From an uncultured Clostridia bacterium (GTDB taxonomy: Bacteria; Bacillota; Clostridia; Lachnospirales; Anaerotignaceae), in NCBI GenBank assembly GCA_944383885.1, contig CALWRF010000020.1, forward strand, positions 62,001-126,000: a stretch of 64,000 bases of DNA. Reading direction: 5' to 3'. The notes beneath the pieces were generated by a model, which did no database searches, was not told the origin of the DNA, and saw only the letters and a list, made by a program, of their open reading frames with translations. The translations under genes were made by a program, and so were the position numbers. Positions within the stretch are counted from its first letter, which is position 1; each line of letters opens with the position of its first letter. Of the stretch, positions 16,688-25,007 are shown piece after piece.

Positions 16688-17170
16688 ATGAGCAGAAAAA
16701 TTAAATCAGCAGCATTTGCCGCGGCTGTTGCTGCGGCAGCCTGTTCGTTTATGTATACAGCTGTTGCTTCATCTGGCAGTGCTGGTTCAAGCGGTGATCC
16801 GCTTGTTACAAAAAGCTATGTTGATACGGCTATGGCTAATGTGCTTAACATTGTAAACAGCAGTAAAGATACAGGCAGCCTGTCTTTACAGACGGAATCT
16901 GACGGCGGTTTTGAACCGGTTTCGCTTCAAGAAGGGCAGATTTTATTAGGTAAAGGCGGCTCTGAAATAATATTAAGAAGCGGTACGGCTTTGTCATATA
17001 CTGAAAGTGCCGACGGAATTATAGATGTTACATCAGGTCAGGAATACTATAACGGTCAAAGCCTTACAGCCAATCATCTGCTTATTGTTTCAAGAGATGA
17101 CGGAAGGGGAGCTGCTGTAACTTCTGAAGAAGCATGGTTTATTGTAAAAGGCGGTTACACAATTAAGTGA
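16688..17170 (+). CDS. Secreted protein of unknown function with conserved DDGRG motif
   Basis: The 160-residue protein has a signal peptide (basic start, then an Ala-rich core to residue 28). The mature part begins with a low-complexity Ser/Gly stretch, then a segment LVTKSYVDTAMANVLNIV that may be a short helix. The rest is a predicted beta domain, GQILLGKGGSEIILRSGTA...GIIDVTSGQEYYNGQ...ANHLLIVSRDDGRGAAV. I have seen this pattern in secreted clostridial proteins, often near stalk-domain or sporulation genes, but know of no function. The ATG at 16688 follows AAGGGGGA; an earlier in-frame TTG at 16628 has no such site. It lies 36 bp before the glycosidase gene and likely shares its transcript. 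Confidence 0.8.
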   Translation: MSRKIKSAAFAAAVAAAACSFMYTAVASSGSAGSSGDPLVTKSYVDTAMANVLNIVNSSKDTGSLSLQTESDGGFEPVSLQEGQILLGKGGSEIILRSGTALSYTESADGIIDVTSGQEYYNGQSLTANHLLIVSRDDGRGAAVTSEEAWFIVKGGYTIK

Positions 17171-17206
17171 CCTGCCTTAAAGTAATTTAAGGGAGAGATT
17201 TGCAAA

Positions 17207-20011
17207 TTGAAAAAATTTATTTCATTAAAAAAGTTTTTATTTGCCGGAATTATAGCCGGAGCGGTTTTTTCTGCAATACCTGCATTTGCTGCTCAAAGCC
17301 TTTATGAACAGGTAACGCAGGAAGTTCTGGCAAAGGGAATAGATTATAAAGTAAAACACAGACTTACAACTGAAGGATGGCTTGATATTTATGTACTTAC
17401 AGCTGATTTAACAAATCCTAATATAGAAGTTGAGCCTATTGACTCAAAAAAAGAACTGGGCTTAAGAGAGACTGTAGATAAAATTGTTTCAGACAATTCC
17501 GCTGTTGCAGGTGTTAACTCCGCATACTTTGGAATGACAAGCAAATATTCGGCATCTTTTGGTCCTGAAATATCAAGAGGCGATATTGTTTCAATTGATA
17601 CTGATAAGAATATCAACTCAAACCAGTTTGGAACATATTTTGTTGATAATAACGGCAATGCTATGTTCGACTACTTTAAAACAACAATGATGTTTAATGT
17701 TGAGGGCAAAGATTATTTTGAGTTTGCCAGCATTAATAAAATAACGCAAATGGTTTATCCGGTATATCTTGATAAAAATGCTTGTGAAAATACAGCGTCT
17801 TTAGACGCAAGATTTCCTAACCTTGTTAAATTAAAAGTTGAAGGCGACCATATTACATATATATCTCAAAAGGGTGAAACAGTAAATGTGCCTGATGACG
17901 GGTATTTAGTTGTTTTAAGCTCGGAATACGCCGATGCCTATCTGCCGTATTTAGCAGTTGGTCAAAGTGTGAAAGTAAATATTACATCAACATTTGATTT
18001 GGATAATATTAAGACAGCTATTTCCGGCGGCGGCGTTATACTTAATAACGGTGTTAAACCTGCGGATATAGGCGAAATGGCTTCAGGACGTCAGCCGAGA
18101 ACGCTTCTTGGTCTTTCACAGGACCAAAACACATTAAAGCTTATTGTTGTAGATGGAAAAAGAAGCAATGGAAATAATGTAAGCATAGGCGCTGATGTTG
18201 ACGAAGCAATACAGATATTAAAAGATGAAGGCTGCTATTATGGTCTTAACTTAGACGGAGGCGGTTCGTCTACAATGGCTGTTAAAAATGCTGATTCCGG
18301 CAGTATTGAAATAGTAAATTCTCCTGCGGAAGGTGCGGCGAGAGCTGTTATGACTGCTGTAGGTATTTTTGACAACAGCCCTGTTGGGAATGTAACAACC
18401 ATTAAAGTTACTCCTTCAAGCGATGTAGCCGTTCCGGGCGGTCATGTTACATTTACAGTAGAGGGTTATGATGAAAACCTGCATAAAATTGCCATACCTG
18501 AAGGACAGATTCAGTTTACATCAGATGATAACTCAGGCGCATTTAATGGTAATACATATACTTATGGCGCCGCAGAGAGCACAAATATAACTGTTACTTA
18601 TAACGGCATAAGCCAGACATGTAAATTAAGCCTTGATTATGTAACAAGTATTTCACCTGAGATGTCACAGATTTCCTTGGAACCGGGAGAGAGCAAAGAA
18701 ATTAAAGTAACAGCCCATACATCTTCAGGCAGCAGCATGGATATTACAAGTATTACACAGTATGAGACAACATTTGGAACTATGAGCGGCAATATATATT
18801 CTGCATCTGAGAAAGGCAGCGGCTACATAACCTGTTCTTACGCGGGAAACACATGCTATGTAGAAGTAGTATCAGGAAGTGAAGACAGACAGATTGATTC
18901 ATTTGAAAATATCCAGTATCTTAACTTTACTTCATATCCAACAGATATTCAGGGTATTGCCGGTCTTTCCAAGAAAAACTTTACCGACGGGGCAACAGGT
19001 CTTGGTTTAAGCTATTATTTTAAGCAGTCTGAAGAAACACAGGCAGCATATCTTAATTTTGTAAACCCTCAGCCTATAGCTGGAACACCTTCAAAGCTTA
19101 AATTAAAGATATACGGCAACGGAACAGGTCAATGGGTAAGGGCTAAAATAACAGACGCAAATGGCGCGGAGAGTGTAATAGATTTTTCGAGAGATGTAAA
19201 CTGGCAGGGATGGCAGGACGTAACAGCCGATATTCCTGATGGAGTGGCATATCCAATTACACTTAATACTATTTATGTGGCAGCGTTAACAAATACAAAC
19301 ACAGACCAGCAGGCTATGTATTTTGACGATTTAAGAGGTGTTTACCCAATGACTGCTGATGTTGACGTACCTAAAGCCCAGTCGGTTTCTGATGCTGATT
19401 TCGCAACAAAAGAAGAAGGATATTATTATATCAATATTGCCGGAACAGTATCAAGCGGTAATGTAAGCGATACCGCATTATATGACAGCGAAAGAAGCAA
19501 AATACACCAGATTCTCCAAACTAACGCGGATTTAGCGGTTTACGGCGGCAAAAGTGATATATCAACCGGCGACAGTATTGAGGTTATAAGGTGGCAGAAT
19601 GGATATTCTGTTTACTATAAAGATAATGTTACGCTTGTTAACATGACTGCTGTTAACGGCGGATTTAAAAATACTAATTGGGATCAGTGGCAGAGGTTTA
19701 AAAACGACATAATGATGTCACCTAATAAATATGTTGTATTCTTTATGGATACTTCGCCTTCAAACTTCAGCGACCAGCTGGAAGGCGATTTGTTTAAGAG
19801 CGCGCTTAAAGAGATAGAGGAAGCTGGAAGAGATGTTATGGTTGTTTCTTCATCATCTACAGCATTCTGGACAAGTGTAAAAGACGGAATACAGTATATA
19901 AACCTGCCTTCACTTTGGCTTAATGACGGAAGAATTAACTCTGATTTCAGAATACTTAAATTAAGAATAAGCGATGATAGGATATCTTATCAAATAAGCG
20001 ATATTTATTAA
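17207..20011 (+). CDS. Large secreted phosphodiester glycosidase family protein (NAGPA domain)
   Basis: A 934-residue exported protein. After a signal peptide (residues 1-28), residues about 50-390 form a phosphodiester glycosidase (NAGPA-like, DUF2233) domain with the typical GVNSAYF, SGGGVILNNGV, RQPRTLLGLSQD, GLNLDGGGSSTMAV and ARAVMTAVGIF segments. Two Ig-like domains follow (about 400-560), then a jelly-roll carbohydrate-binding-like region (about 565-725, ending MYFDDLRGVYP), and a C-terminal domain of about 200 residues that resembles the end of a metallophosphatase-like fold. The family can cleave the sugar-phosphate bond of GlcNAc-1-phosphodiesters, so a wall polymer is a plausible substrate. 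No sortase or S-layer anchor is seen. The start is TTG with GGGAGAG upstream. A long terminator follows. Confidence 0.88.
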   Translation: MKKFISLKKFLFAGIIAGAVFSAIPAFAAQSLYEQVTQEVLAKGIDYKVKHRLTTEGWLDIYVLTADLTNPNIEVEPIDSKKELGLRETVDKIVSDNSAVAGVNSAYFGMTSKYSASFGPEISRGDIVSIDTDKNINSNQFGTYFVDNNGNAMFDYFKTTMMFNVEGKDYFEFASINKITQMVYPVYLDKNACENTASLDARFPNLVKLKVEGDHITYISQKGETVNVPDDGYLVVLSSEYADAYLPYLAVGQSVKVNITSTFDLDNIKTAISGGGVILNNGVKPADIGEMASGRQPRTLLGLSQDQNTLKLIVVDGKRSNGNNVSIGADVDEAIQILKDEGCYYGLNLDGGGSSTMAVKNADSGSIEIVNSPAEGAARAVMTAVGIFDNSPVGNVTTIKVTPSSDVAVPGGHVTFTVEGYDENLHKIAIPEGQIQFTSDDNSGAFNGNTYTYGAAESTNITVTYNGISQTCKLSLDYVTSISPEMSQISLEPGESKEIKVTAHTSSGSSMDITSITQYETTFGTMSGNIYSASEKGSGYITCSYAGNTCYVEVVSGSEDRQIDSFENIQYLNFTSYPTDIQGIAGLSKKNFTDGATGLGLSYYFKQSEETQAAYLNFVNPQPIAGTPSKLKLKIYGNGTGQWVRAKITDANGAESVIDFSRDVNWQGWQDVTADIPDGVAYPITLNTIYVAALTNTNTDQQAMYFDDLRGVYPMTADVDVPKAQSVSDADFATKEEGYYYINIAGTVSSGNVSDTALYDSERSKIHQILQTNADLAVYGGKSDISTGDSIEVIRWQNGYSVYYKDNVTLVNMTAVNGGFKNTNWDQWQRFKNDIMMSPNKYVVFFMDTSPSNFSDQLEGDLFKSALKEIEEAGRDVMVVSSSSTAFWTSVKDGIQYINLPSLWLNDGRINSDFRILKLRISDDRISYQISDIY

Positions 20012-20017
20012 AATTAT

Positions 20018-20098
20018 AAGGCTATGCAGATTTAATTTATGTATAATGTTGAAAACATGTTACGGTTATGTTAAAATCTGCATAGCCTTAAGTTTTTA
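20018..20098 (+). terminator. Intrinsic terminator with long loop after the glycosidase gene
   Basis: A perfect 16-bp stem (20018-20033 with 20074-20089) encloses a 40-base loop, followed by AAGTTTTTA. The long loop is unusual but the stem is very stable. Confidence 0.75.
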
Positions 20099-20145
20099 TG
20101 AGGATATTTTAATATTTGAGTTTTTATTGGAAGGAAGATATATAA

Positions 20146-21498
20146 ATGGGAAAATATTTTGGGACAGACGGCTTCAGGGGTGAAGCTAATGTTAATTTGA
20201 CTGTAAATCATGCTTTTGAAGTAGGCAGGTTCCTCGGATGGTATTATGGGAAAGACAAGAGTGAAAGGTGTAAAATTGTTATTGGAAAGGATACAAGGCG
20301 TTCAAGCTATATGTTTGAATATGCCCTTGGAGCTGGAATAACTTCTACAGGAGCTGACGCGTATCTTCTGCATGTAACAACAACCCCGAGTGTAGCTTAT
20401 GTAGCCAGAACAGAGGATTTTGACTGCGGCATTATGATTTCTGCAAGCCACAACCCATTTTATGATAACGGAATTAAGCTTATTAATAACCGCGGTGAAA
20501 AAATGGATGAAGAAACAATACTCAAAATAGAAGATTATTTAGACGGCAAATCAGGGGAGCTGCCTAATGCCCATAGAGAAAATATAGGCAGGACAGTTGA
20601 TTATTCGGCAGGCAGAAACAGATATATAGGTTATTTGATTTCTCTTGCAACACGTTCATATCAAGACATAAAGGTTGGTCTTGACTGCGCAAACGGCAGT
20701 GCTTGGATGATTGCAAAGAGTGTTTTTGACGCTCTTGGGGCTAAGACTTATGTTATAAACGCTGAGCCTGACGGAACTAATATTAATATGAACTGCGGTT
20801 CAACACATATAGAATGCCTCCAGAAATTTGTTGTTGAAAAGGGTCTTGATATAGGATTTGCTTTTGACGGCGATGCCGACAGATGTATTGCAGTTGACGA
20901 AAAAGGCGACGTTGTAAACGGTGATTTAATACTTTATGTTTACGGCTGTTATATGAAGCGCCGCGGAAAGCTTTTAAATAATACTATTGTAACTACCATT
21001 ATGTCTAACCTTGGACTTTATAAAGCTCTTGACGCACAGGGAATACATTATGAAAAAACAGACGTAGGCGACAAATACGTTTATGAAAATATGGTTAAAA
21101 ACGGCCACCGTATAGGCGGAGAACAGAGCGGTCACATTATATTCAGAAAATACGCCACTACAGGTGACGGTATTTTAACTGCGATTAAAATGATGGAAGC
21201 CATGATTGAGTCAAAAGTACCTTTAAGCAAGCTTATAGAACCGGTTAAAATATATCCTCAAATACTTAAAAATATAAAAGTTAAGGATAAGAAAAAAGCG
21301 CAGTCTGATGAAGATGTTCAGAAGGCTGTTAACGATGTTGCCTTAAAACTTGGAAATGAGGGCAGAGTCCTTGTTAGGGAAAGCGGCACTGAGCCTTTAA
21401 TAAGAGTAATGGTTGAAGCTGAAACAACTGAAATTTGCGAGGAAAATGTTGATTACATTATAAATGTAATAAAAAATAAAGGATATGAAGCGGTATAA
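20146..21498 (+). CDS. glmM: Phosphoglucosamine mutase
   Basis: Interconverts glucosamine-6-phosphate and glucosamine-1-phosphate on the way to UDP-GlcNAc for peptidoglycan. The 450 residues have the four-domain phosphohexomutase layout. The N-terminus is MGKYFGTDGFRGEAN, the active-site phosphoserine is Ser101 in MISASHNPFYDNGIK, the Mg loop is DGDADR near residue 245, the sugar-specificity loop is GEQSGHI near 326, and the phosphate-binding loop is RESGTEPLIRVMVEA near 408. The short N-terminus and GEQSGH motif favour GlmM over phosphoglucomutase/phosphomannomutase. The ribosome site is GGAAGGA. A terminator follows. Confidence 0.95.
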   Translation: MGKYFGTDGFRGEANVNLTVNHAFEVGRFLGWYYGKDKSERCKIVIGKDTRRSSYMFEYALGAGITSTGADAYLLHVTTTPSVAYVARTEDFDCGIMISASHNPFYDNGIKLINNRGEKMDEETILKIEDYLDGKSGELPNAHRENIGRTVDYSAGRNRYIGYLISLATRSYQDIKVGLDCANGSAWMIAKSVFDALGAKTYVINAEPDGTNINMNCGSTHIECLQKFVVEKGLDIGFAFDGDADRCIAVDEKGDVVNGDLILYVYGCYMKRRGKLLNNTIVTTIMSNLGLYKALDAQGIHYEKTDVGDKYVYENMVKNGHRIGGEQSGHIIFRKYATTGDGILTAIKMMEAMIESKVPLSKLIEPVKIYPQILKNIKVKDKKKAQSDEDVQKAVNDVALKLGNEGRVLVRESGTEPLIRVMVEAETTEICEENVDYIINVIKNKGYEAV

Positions 21499-21516
21499 AA
21501 CGCTTCAGTTATTACG

Positions 21517-21542
21517 CGCCGGGATTTTTCCGGCGTTTTAAT
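21517..21542 (+). terminator. Intrinsic terminator after glmM
   Basis: CGCCGG pairs with CCGGCG around a T-rich loop, followed by TTTTAAT. Confidence 0.75.
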
Positions 21543-21585
21543 ATATAACAATATAGGGGGTATTGTAACAAAAGGGGGTATTATT

Positions 21586-22956
21586 ATGGAAAAGCAAAAT
21601 CAGTTCGACATGCTTAACGGACCTTTAATGGGGAAAATTATTGTATTTGCCATACCTGTTATACTTACAGGTGTTTTGCAGCTGTTGTTTAATGCTGCCG
21701 ACACCATAGTGGTAGGGCGTTATGCAGGCAGTGATTCCCTTGCGGCTGTAGGGAGCACAACATCACTAATCAATCTTCTTGTAAACTTTTTTATAGGTCT
21801 TTCAATAGGCGCAAATGCTGTAACAGCGAGGCTTATAGGAATAGGCGATAAAAATGGGATAGAAGAAACAGTACATACTGCCGTGCTTACAAGTTTAGTA
21901 AGTGGTGCGATACTGGTTTTTATAGGGGTATTATTTACTAAGCCGATACTTATTTTAATGGGCTCGCCGGAAAATGTTTTAAATAAATCAACTCTCTATT
22001 TACGGATTTATTTTATCGGAATGCCTGTTACAATGCTTTATAATTTCGGCAGTGCAATATTAAGGGCTTTTGGCGATACAAAACGTCCCCTTATGTATTT
22101 AACTTTAGGCGGAATAATTAATATTATACTTAATTTGGTTTTTGTTATTGTTTTTAATATGGATGTTGCCGGTGTTGGATTAGCTACTGTTATTTCACAG
22201 TGTATTTCAGCACTGCTTATACTAAAAAGATTTGTTTCAACACAAGAGGATTACAAGCTTAATTTAAGAAAACTTAAAATATACAGATACAGGCTTATAC
22301 AGATGTTCAGAATTGGTGTGCCGGCAGGGCTGCAAAGCGTTGTTTTTAATTTCTCAAATGTTATAATACAGTCATCTGTTAACTCATTCGGCGCCGCTGT
22401 AATGGCAGGAAACGCCACGGCTTCAAGTATTGAGAACATTATGTATGTTGCCATGAACTCGTTTAACCAGTCGGCTCTTACTTTTATAAGCCAGAATTAT
22501 GGCGCAGGCAAGATTAAGAGAATTATAAAAATATACGGTGAATGCATTTTTCTTGTATGTGTTGTAGGAATTGTTATGGGTATTGGCATATACGCCGCCG
22601 CAACTCCGCTTATTGGTATATATTCTAAAGAACCGGAAGTTATACAGTACGGCTTTACAAGGCTTTCTTTAATGTGTGCTACGTATTTCATTTGCGGAAT
22701 GATGGATACAACAACAGGCGCTTTAAGAGGTATAGGATATTCATTTTCTTCAATGTGCATAGCTCTTGTATGTGTATGCGGAATAAGACTGCTGTTTGTA
22801 TTCACTTATTTCCAGACACACAGGACATATTTTACTCTTTTCCTGTCGTATCCAATATCATGGATAGCTACACTTGCTTTTGAGGTTCTGTTATTTGTTT
22901 ATGCTTACAAAAAGCTGTTCAGGCAGAGAAGCCAAACAGCTTCTGCGCAGATGTAA
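21586..22956 (+). CDS. MATE family efflux transporter
   Basis: A 456-residue membrane protein with twelve predicted helices in two repeated halves. It matches the MATE family (NorM/DinF/MepA type), which exports drugs or metabolites in exchange for Na+ or H+. Family-typical segments are PLMGKIIVFAIPVILTGVLQLLFNAADTIVVGRYAG at the N-terminus, GLSIGANAVTARLIG near residue 75, and GVPAGLQSVVFNFSN near 245. GGGGG lies before the ATG; the sequence GGGGGTATT is duplicated here (about 21556 and 21574). The substrate is unknown. It is monocistronic, with its own spacing from glmM and glyA. Confidence 0.95.
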   Translation: MEKQNQFDMLNGPLMGKIIVFAIPVILTGVLQLLFNAADTIVVGRYAGSDSLAAVGSTTSLINLLVNFFIGLSIGANAVTARLIGIGDKNGIEETVHTAVLTSLVSGAILVFIGVLFTKPILILMGSPENVLNKSTLYLRIYFIGMPVTMLYNFGSAILRAFGDTKRPLMYLTLGGIINIILNLVFVIVFNMDVAGVGLATVISQCISALLILKRFVSTQEDYKLNLRKLKIYRYRLIQMFRIGVPAGLQSVVFNFSNVIIQSSVNSFGAAVMAGNATASSIENIMYVAMNSFNQSALTFISQNYGAGKIKRIIKIYGECIFLVCVVGIVMGIGIYAAATPLIGIYSKEPEVIQYGFTRLSLMCATYFICGMMDTTTGALRGIGYSFSSMCIALVCVCGIRLLFVFTYFQTHRTYFTLFLSYPISWIATLAFEVLLFVYAYKKLFRQRSQTASAQM

Positions 22957-22963
22957 TTTTTTG

Positions 22964-22992
22964 TTGAAGATTTTATAATGATAAAGTATAAT
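22964..22992 (+). promoter_or_regulatory. Sigma-A promoter of glyA
   Basis: TTGAAG and a perfect TATAAT are separated by 17 bp, 46 bp before the glyA start codon. Confidence 0.75.
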
Positions 22993-23037
22993 TAATTTAC
23001 GCTGTTTTCAGTAGTTAAGAGAAAAGGAGATATTATA

Positions 23038-24285
23038 ATGATTAAAGATGTAATGAAGGCTTTAACAGCTTATGATAAAGAGGTTGGAGAAGCTATAGAG
23101 CTTGAATTTGAACGCCAGAGCAGAAACCTTGAACTTATAGCTTCAGAAAATATAGTTTCTGAACCTGTTATGATGGCTATGGGCAGCATACTTACAAATA
23201 AGTATGCGGAAGGTTACCCTGGGAAACGTTATTATGGCGGATGCGAAAATGTGGATATTATTGAGCAGATAGCTATTGACAGAGCTAAAGAGCTTTTTGG
23301 CTGCGAGTATGCGAATGTTCAGCCGCACTCAGGCGCACAGGCTAATATGGCGGTATTTTTTGCCATGCTTGAGCCGGGAGATACTGTACTTGGCATGAAT
23401 CTTGCCCACGGAGGTCACCTTACACACGGAAGTCCTGTAAATATGTCAGGCAAGTATTTTAATGTAGTGCCTTATGGCGTAGATAATGATGGTTTTATCG
23501 ATTATGATGAACTTAGAAGGATTGCCCTTGAAGCAAAGCCAAAACTTATTATTGCCGGAGCTTCAGCTTACGCAAGAAAGATTGACTTTAAGAAATTCAG
23601 AGAAGTGGCAGACGAGTGCGGCGCTTATCTTATGGTTGATATGGCGCACATCGCAGGTCTTGTTGCCGCAGGGCTGCATGAAAGTCCAATTCCTTATGCT
23701 GATGTTGTTACAACAACAACACATAAGACACTCAGGGGACCAAGAGGCGGACTTATTCTTTCTAACAGCAAAATTAATGAAAAATTCAATTTTAACAAAG
23801 CAATATTCCCTGGCATTCAGGGCGGACCGCTTATGCATGTTATTGCAGGCAAGGCAGTTTGCTTTGGTGAAGCGCTTAAACCGGAGTTTAAAGCTTATCA
23901 AACTCAGGTTGTTAAAAATGCAAAAGCCCTTGCCGACGGTCTTATGAGCCATGGTCTTAAACTCCTTACCGGCGGCACAGATAACCACCTTATGCTTCTT
24001 GATTTAAGAGGTCTTGAGATAACAGGAAAAGAGCTTCAGAATAAGTGCGATGAGGTATATATTACTCTTAATAAGAATGCTGTTCCTAACGACCCAAGAA
24101 GCCCGTTTATTACATCTGGCGTAAGGATAGGCACTCCGGCTGTTACATCAAGAGGTCTTGTAGAGGCTGACATGGCTAAGGTGGCTGAGCTTATTAACCT
24201 TGTTATTACAGACTTTGATAATAAAGCTGATTATATTAGAGAAGAAGTTACAAAAATTTGTAATAAATACCCAATTTATAAATAA
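23038..24285 (+). CDS. glyA: Serine hydroxymethyltransferase
   Basis: Converts serine and tetrahydrofolate to glycine and 5,10-methylene-tetrahydrofolate, the main source of one-carbon units. The 415 residues match the bacterial enzyme. The PLP lysine is Lys230 in [16 protein letters not shown]. Other motifs are [48 protein letters not shown] and [13 protein letters not shown]. The ribosome site is AAGGAGA. It has its own promoter and terminator. No riboswitch is seen in the short leader. Confidence 0.98.
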   Translation: MIKDVMKALTAYDKEVGEAIELEFERQSRNLELIASENIVSEPVMMAMGSILTNKYAEGYPGKRYYGGCENVDIIEQIAIDRAKELFGCEYANVQPHSGAQANMAVFFAMLEPGDTVLGMNLAHGGHLTHGSPVNMSGKYFNVVPYGVDNDGFIDYDELRRIALEAKPKLIIAGASAYARKIDFKKFREVADECGAYLMVDMAHIAGLVAAGLHESPIPYADVVTTTTHKTLRGPRGGLILSNSKINEKFNFNKAIFPGIQGGPLMHVIAGKAVCFGEALKPEFKAYQTQVVKNAKALADGLMSHGLKLLTGGTDNHLMLLDLRGLEITGKELQNKCDEVYITLNKNAVPNDPRSPFITSGVRIGTPAVTSRGLVEADMAKVAELINLVITDFDNKADYIREEVTKICNKYPIYK

Positions 24286-24298
24286 TTATGTTTTTAAT

Positions 24299-24328
24299 AA
24301 GTGCCGGTTTTTATCGGCATTTATTTTA
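24299..24328 (+). terminator. Intrinsic terminator after glyA
   Basis: AAGTGCCG pairs with CGGCATTT (one G-U) around an 8-base loop, followed by ATTTTAG. Confidence 0.75.
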
Positions 24329-24337
24329 GTATTTTAA

Positions 24338-24500
24338 GGCGCCGGCAAAAACACTGCCCGGTTGGTAGTCCGGGCGCAGTTTAAATAATTACAGTATATT
24401 TATAACTTATTTTATAACTTATTTTATAACTTATTTATAACTGTCAGTAACCTGCCTCCTTGGTTGTCCGGACGGTGCTGCCTATTTAAAAGGAGGAAAG
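24338..24500 (+). ncRNA. yjdF riboswitch (azaaromatic-sensing), candidate
   Basis: The 160 bp before the yjdF gene are much richer in GC than other intergenic DNA here and fold into several stems. GGCGCC near 24338 can pair with GGTGCT near 24474 as the closing stem, and a hairpin CTGCCCGG...CCGGGCGCAG lies at 24354-24380. The module TTGGTNGTCCGGNCG occurs twice (24362 and 24460). The 3' end reaches the ribosome site AAAGGAGGA, which fits translational control. The yjdF RNA class is known to lie before this gene in Firmicutes and to bind azaaromatic compounds. The assignment rests on position and structure; I could not align it to the consensus. Confidence 0.65.
24401..24436 (+). repeat. Three tandem copies of a 12-bp repeat inside the yjdF leader
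   Basis: TATAACTTATTT occurs three times head to tail, followed by a partial copy. It lies in the AT-rich arm between the two GC-rich modules, so it probably marks a variable-length part of the leader RNA. Confidence 0.9.
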
Positions 24501-24505
24501 AGAAT

Positions 24506-24925
24506 ATGGATAAAACGAAATTTACTTTTACAGTATTTTTTGACGGCAAATTCTACCAGGGCGTATATGAAAGAAACGACGGCATTAAATACGAAGTTTG
24601 CAGATTTATTTTCGGCAAAGAACCAAAAGATTATGAGATTTATAATTTCATGCTTAAAAATTTTGTGAATATGAGGTTTAGTCCATATTTTCAGGCAGAT
24701 TTTTCGGCTGATAAACATATTAATCCTAAACGCCTGCAAAGGCTTATTAAACGGCAGACTGCAAATAGCGGTATAGGAACAAAAGCCCAGCAGGCAATTA
24801 AATTAATGCGTGAGCAGAATAAGGCATTGTCTAAAAAAAGCAGACGTTTAAGGAATAATGAGCATAAAGAACGAATGTTTATAATTAAACAGGAAAAAAA
24901 GAAAGAAAAAAGAAAAGGGCATTAA
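24506..24925 (+). CDS. yjdF: YjdF family protein (DUF2992)
   Basis: A 139-residue protein. The first 70 residues match YjdF: FTFTVFFDGKFYQGVYER, then VCRFIFGKEPKDYEIYNFMLKNF and the RFSP segment. The C-terminal half is strongly basic, with the PKRLQRLIKRQ and GTKAQQAIKLMREQNK helices and a tail rich in Lys, Arg and Glu. The biochemical function is not established; genes with this product are under riboswitches that respond to azaaromatic compounds, which suggests a role in tolerance to such molecules. The start has AAAGGAGGA 9 bases upstream. It converges on leuS and they share a terminator. Confidence 0.93.
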   Translation: MDKTKFTFTVFFDGKFYQGVYERNDGIKYEVCRFIFGKEPKDYEIYNFMLKNFVNMRFSPYFQADFSADKHINPKRLQRLIKRQTANSGIGTKAQQAIKLMREQNKALSKKSRRLRNNEHKERMFIIKQEKKKEKRKGH

Positions 24926-24955
24926 TAAAAGCAGCTTAATACAAAAAAAATATGT

Positions 24956-24999
24956 AAAACGCTCCAAATTGTGCAGGCAGCATAAATTGGAGCGTTTTT
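24956..24999. terminator. Bidirectional terminator between yjdF and leuS
   Basis: A 12-bp stem (AAAACGCTCCAA with TTGGAGCGTTTT) has T residues after it on the plus strand and on the minus strand as well. Confidence 0.85.
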
Positions 25000-25007
25000 G
25001 TTTTAAA

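Noticed and set aside
23486-23947. Second plus-strand frame (153 codons) inside glyA
   Set aside because: It is an out-of-frame product of glyA with no ribosome site; the glyA frame holds the PLP lysine and all family motifs.
24401-24436. Tandem 12-bp repeats as a possible CRISPR array
   Set aside because: There are no spacers, the unit is too short, and no cas gene is near; it lies within a riboswitch leader.
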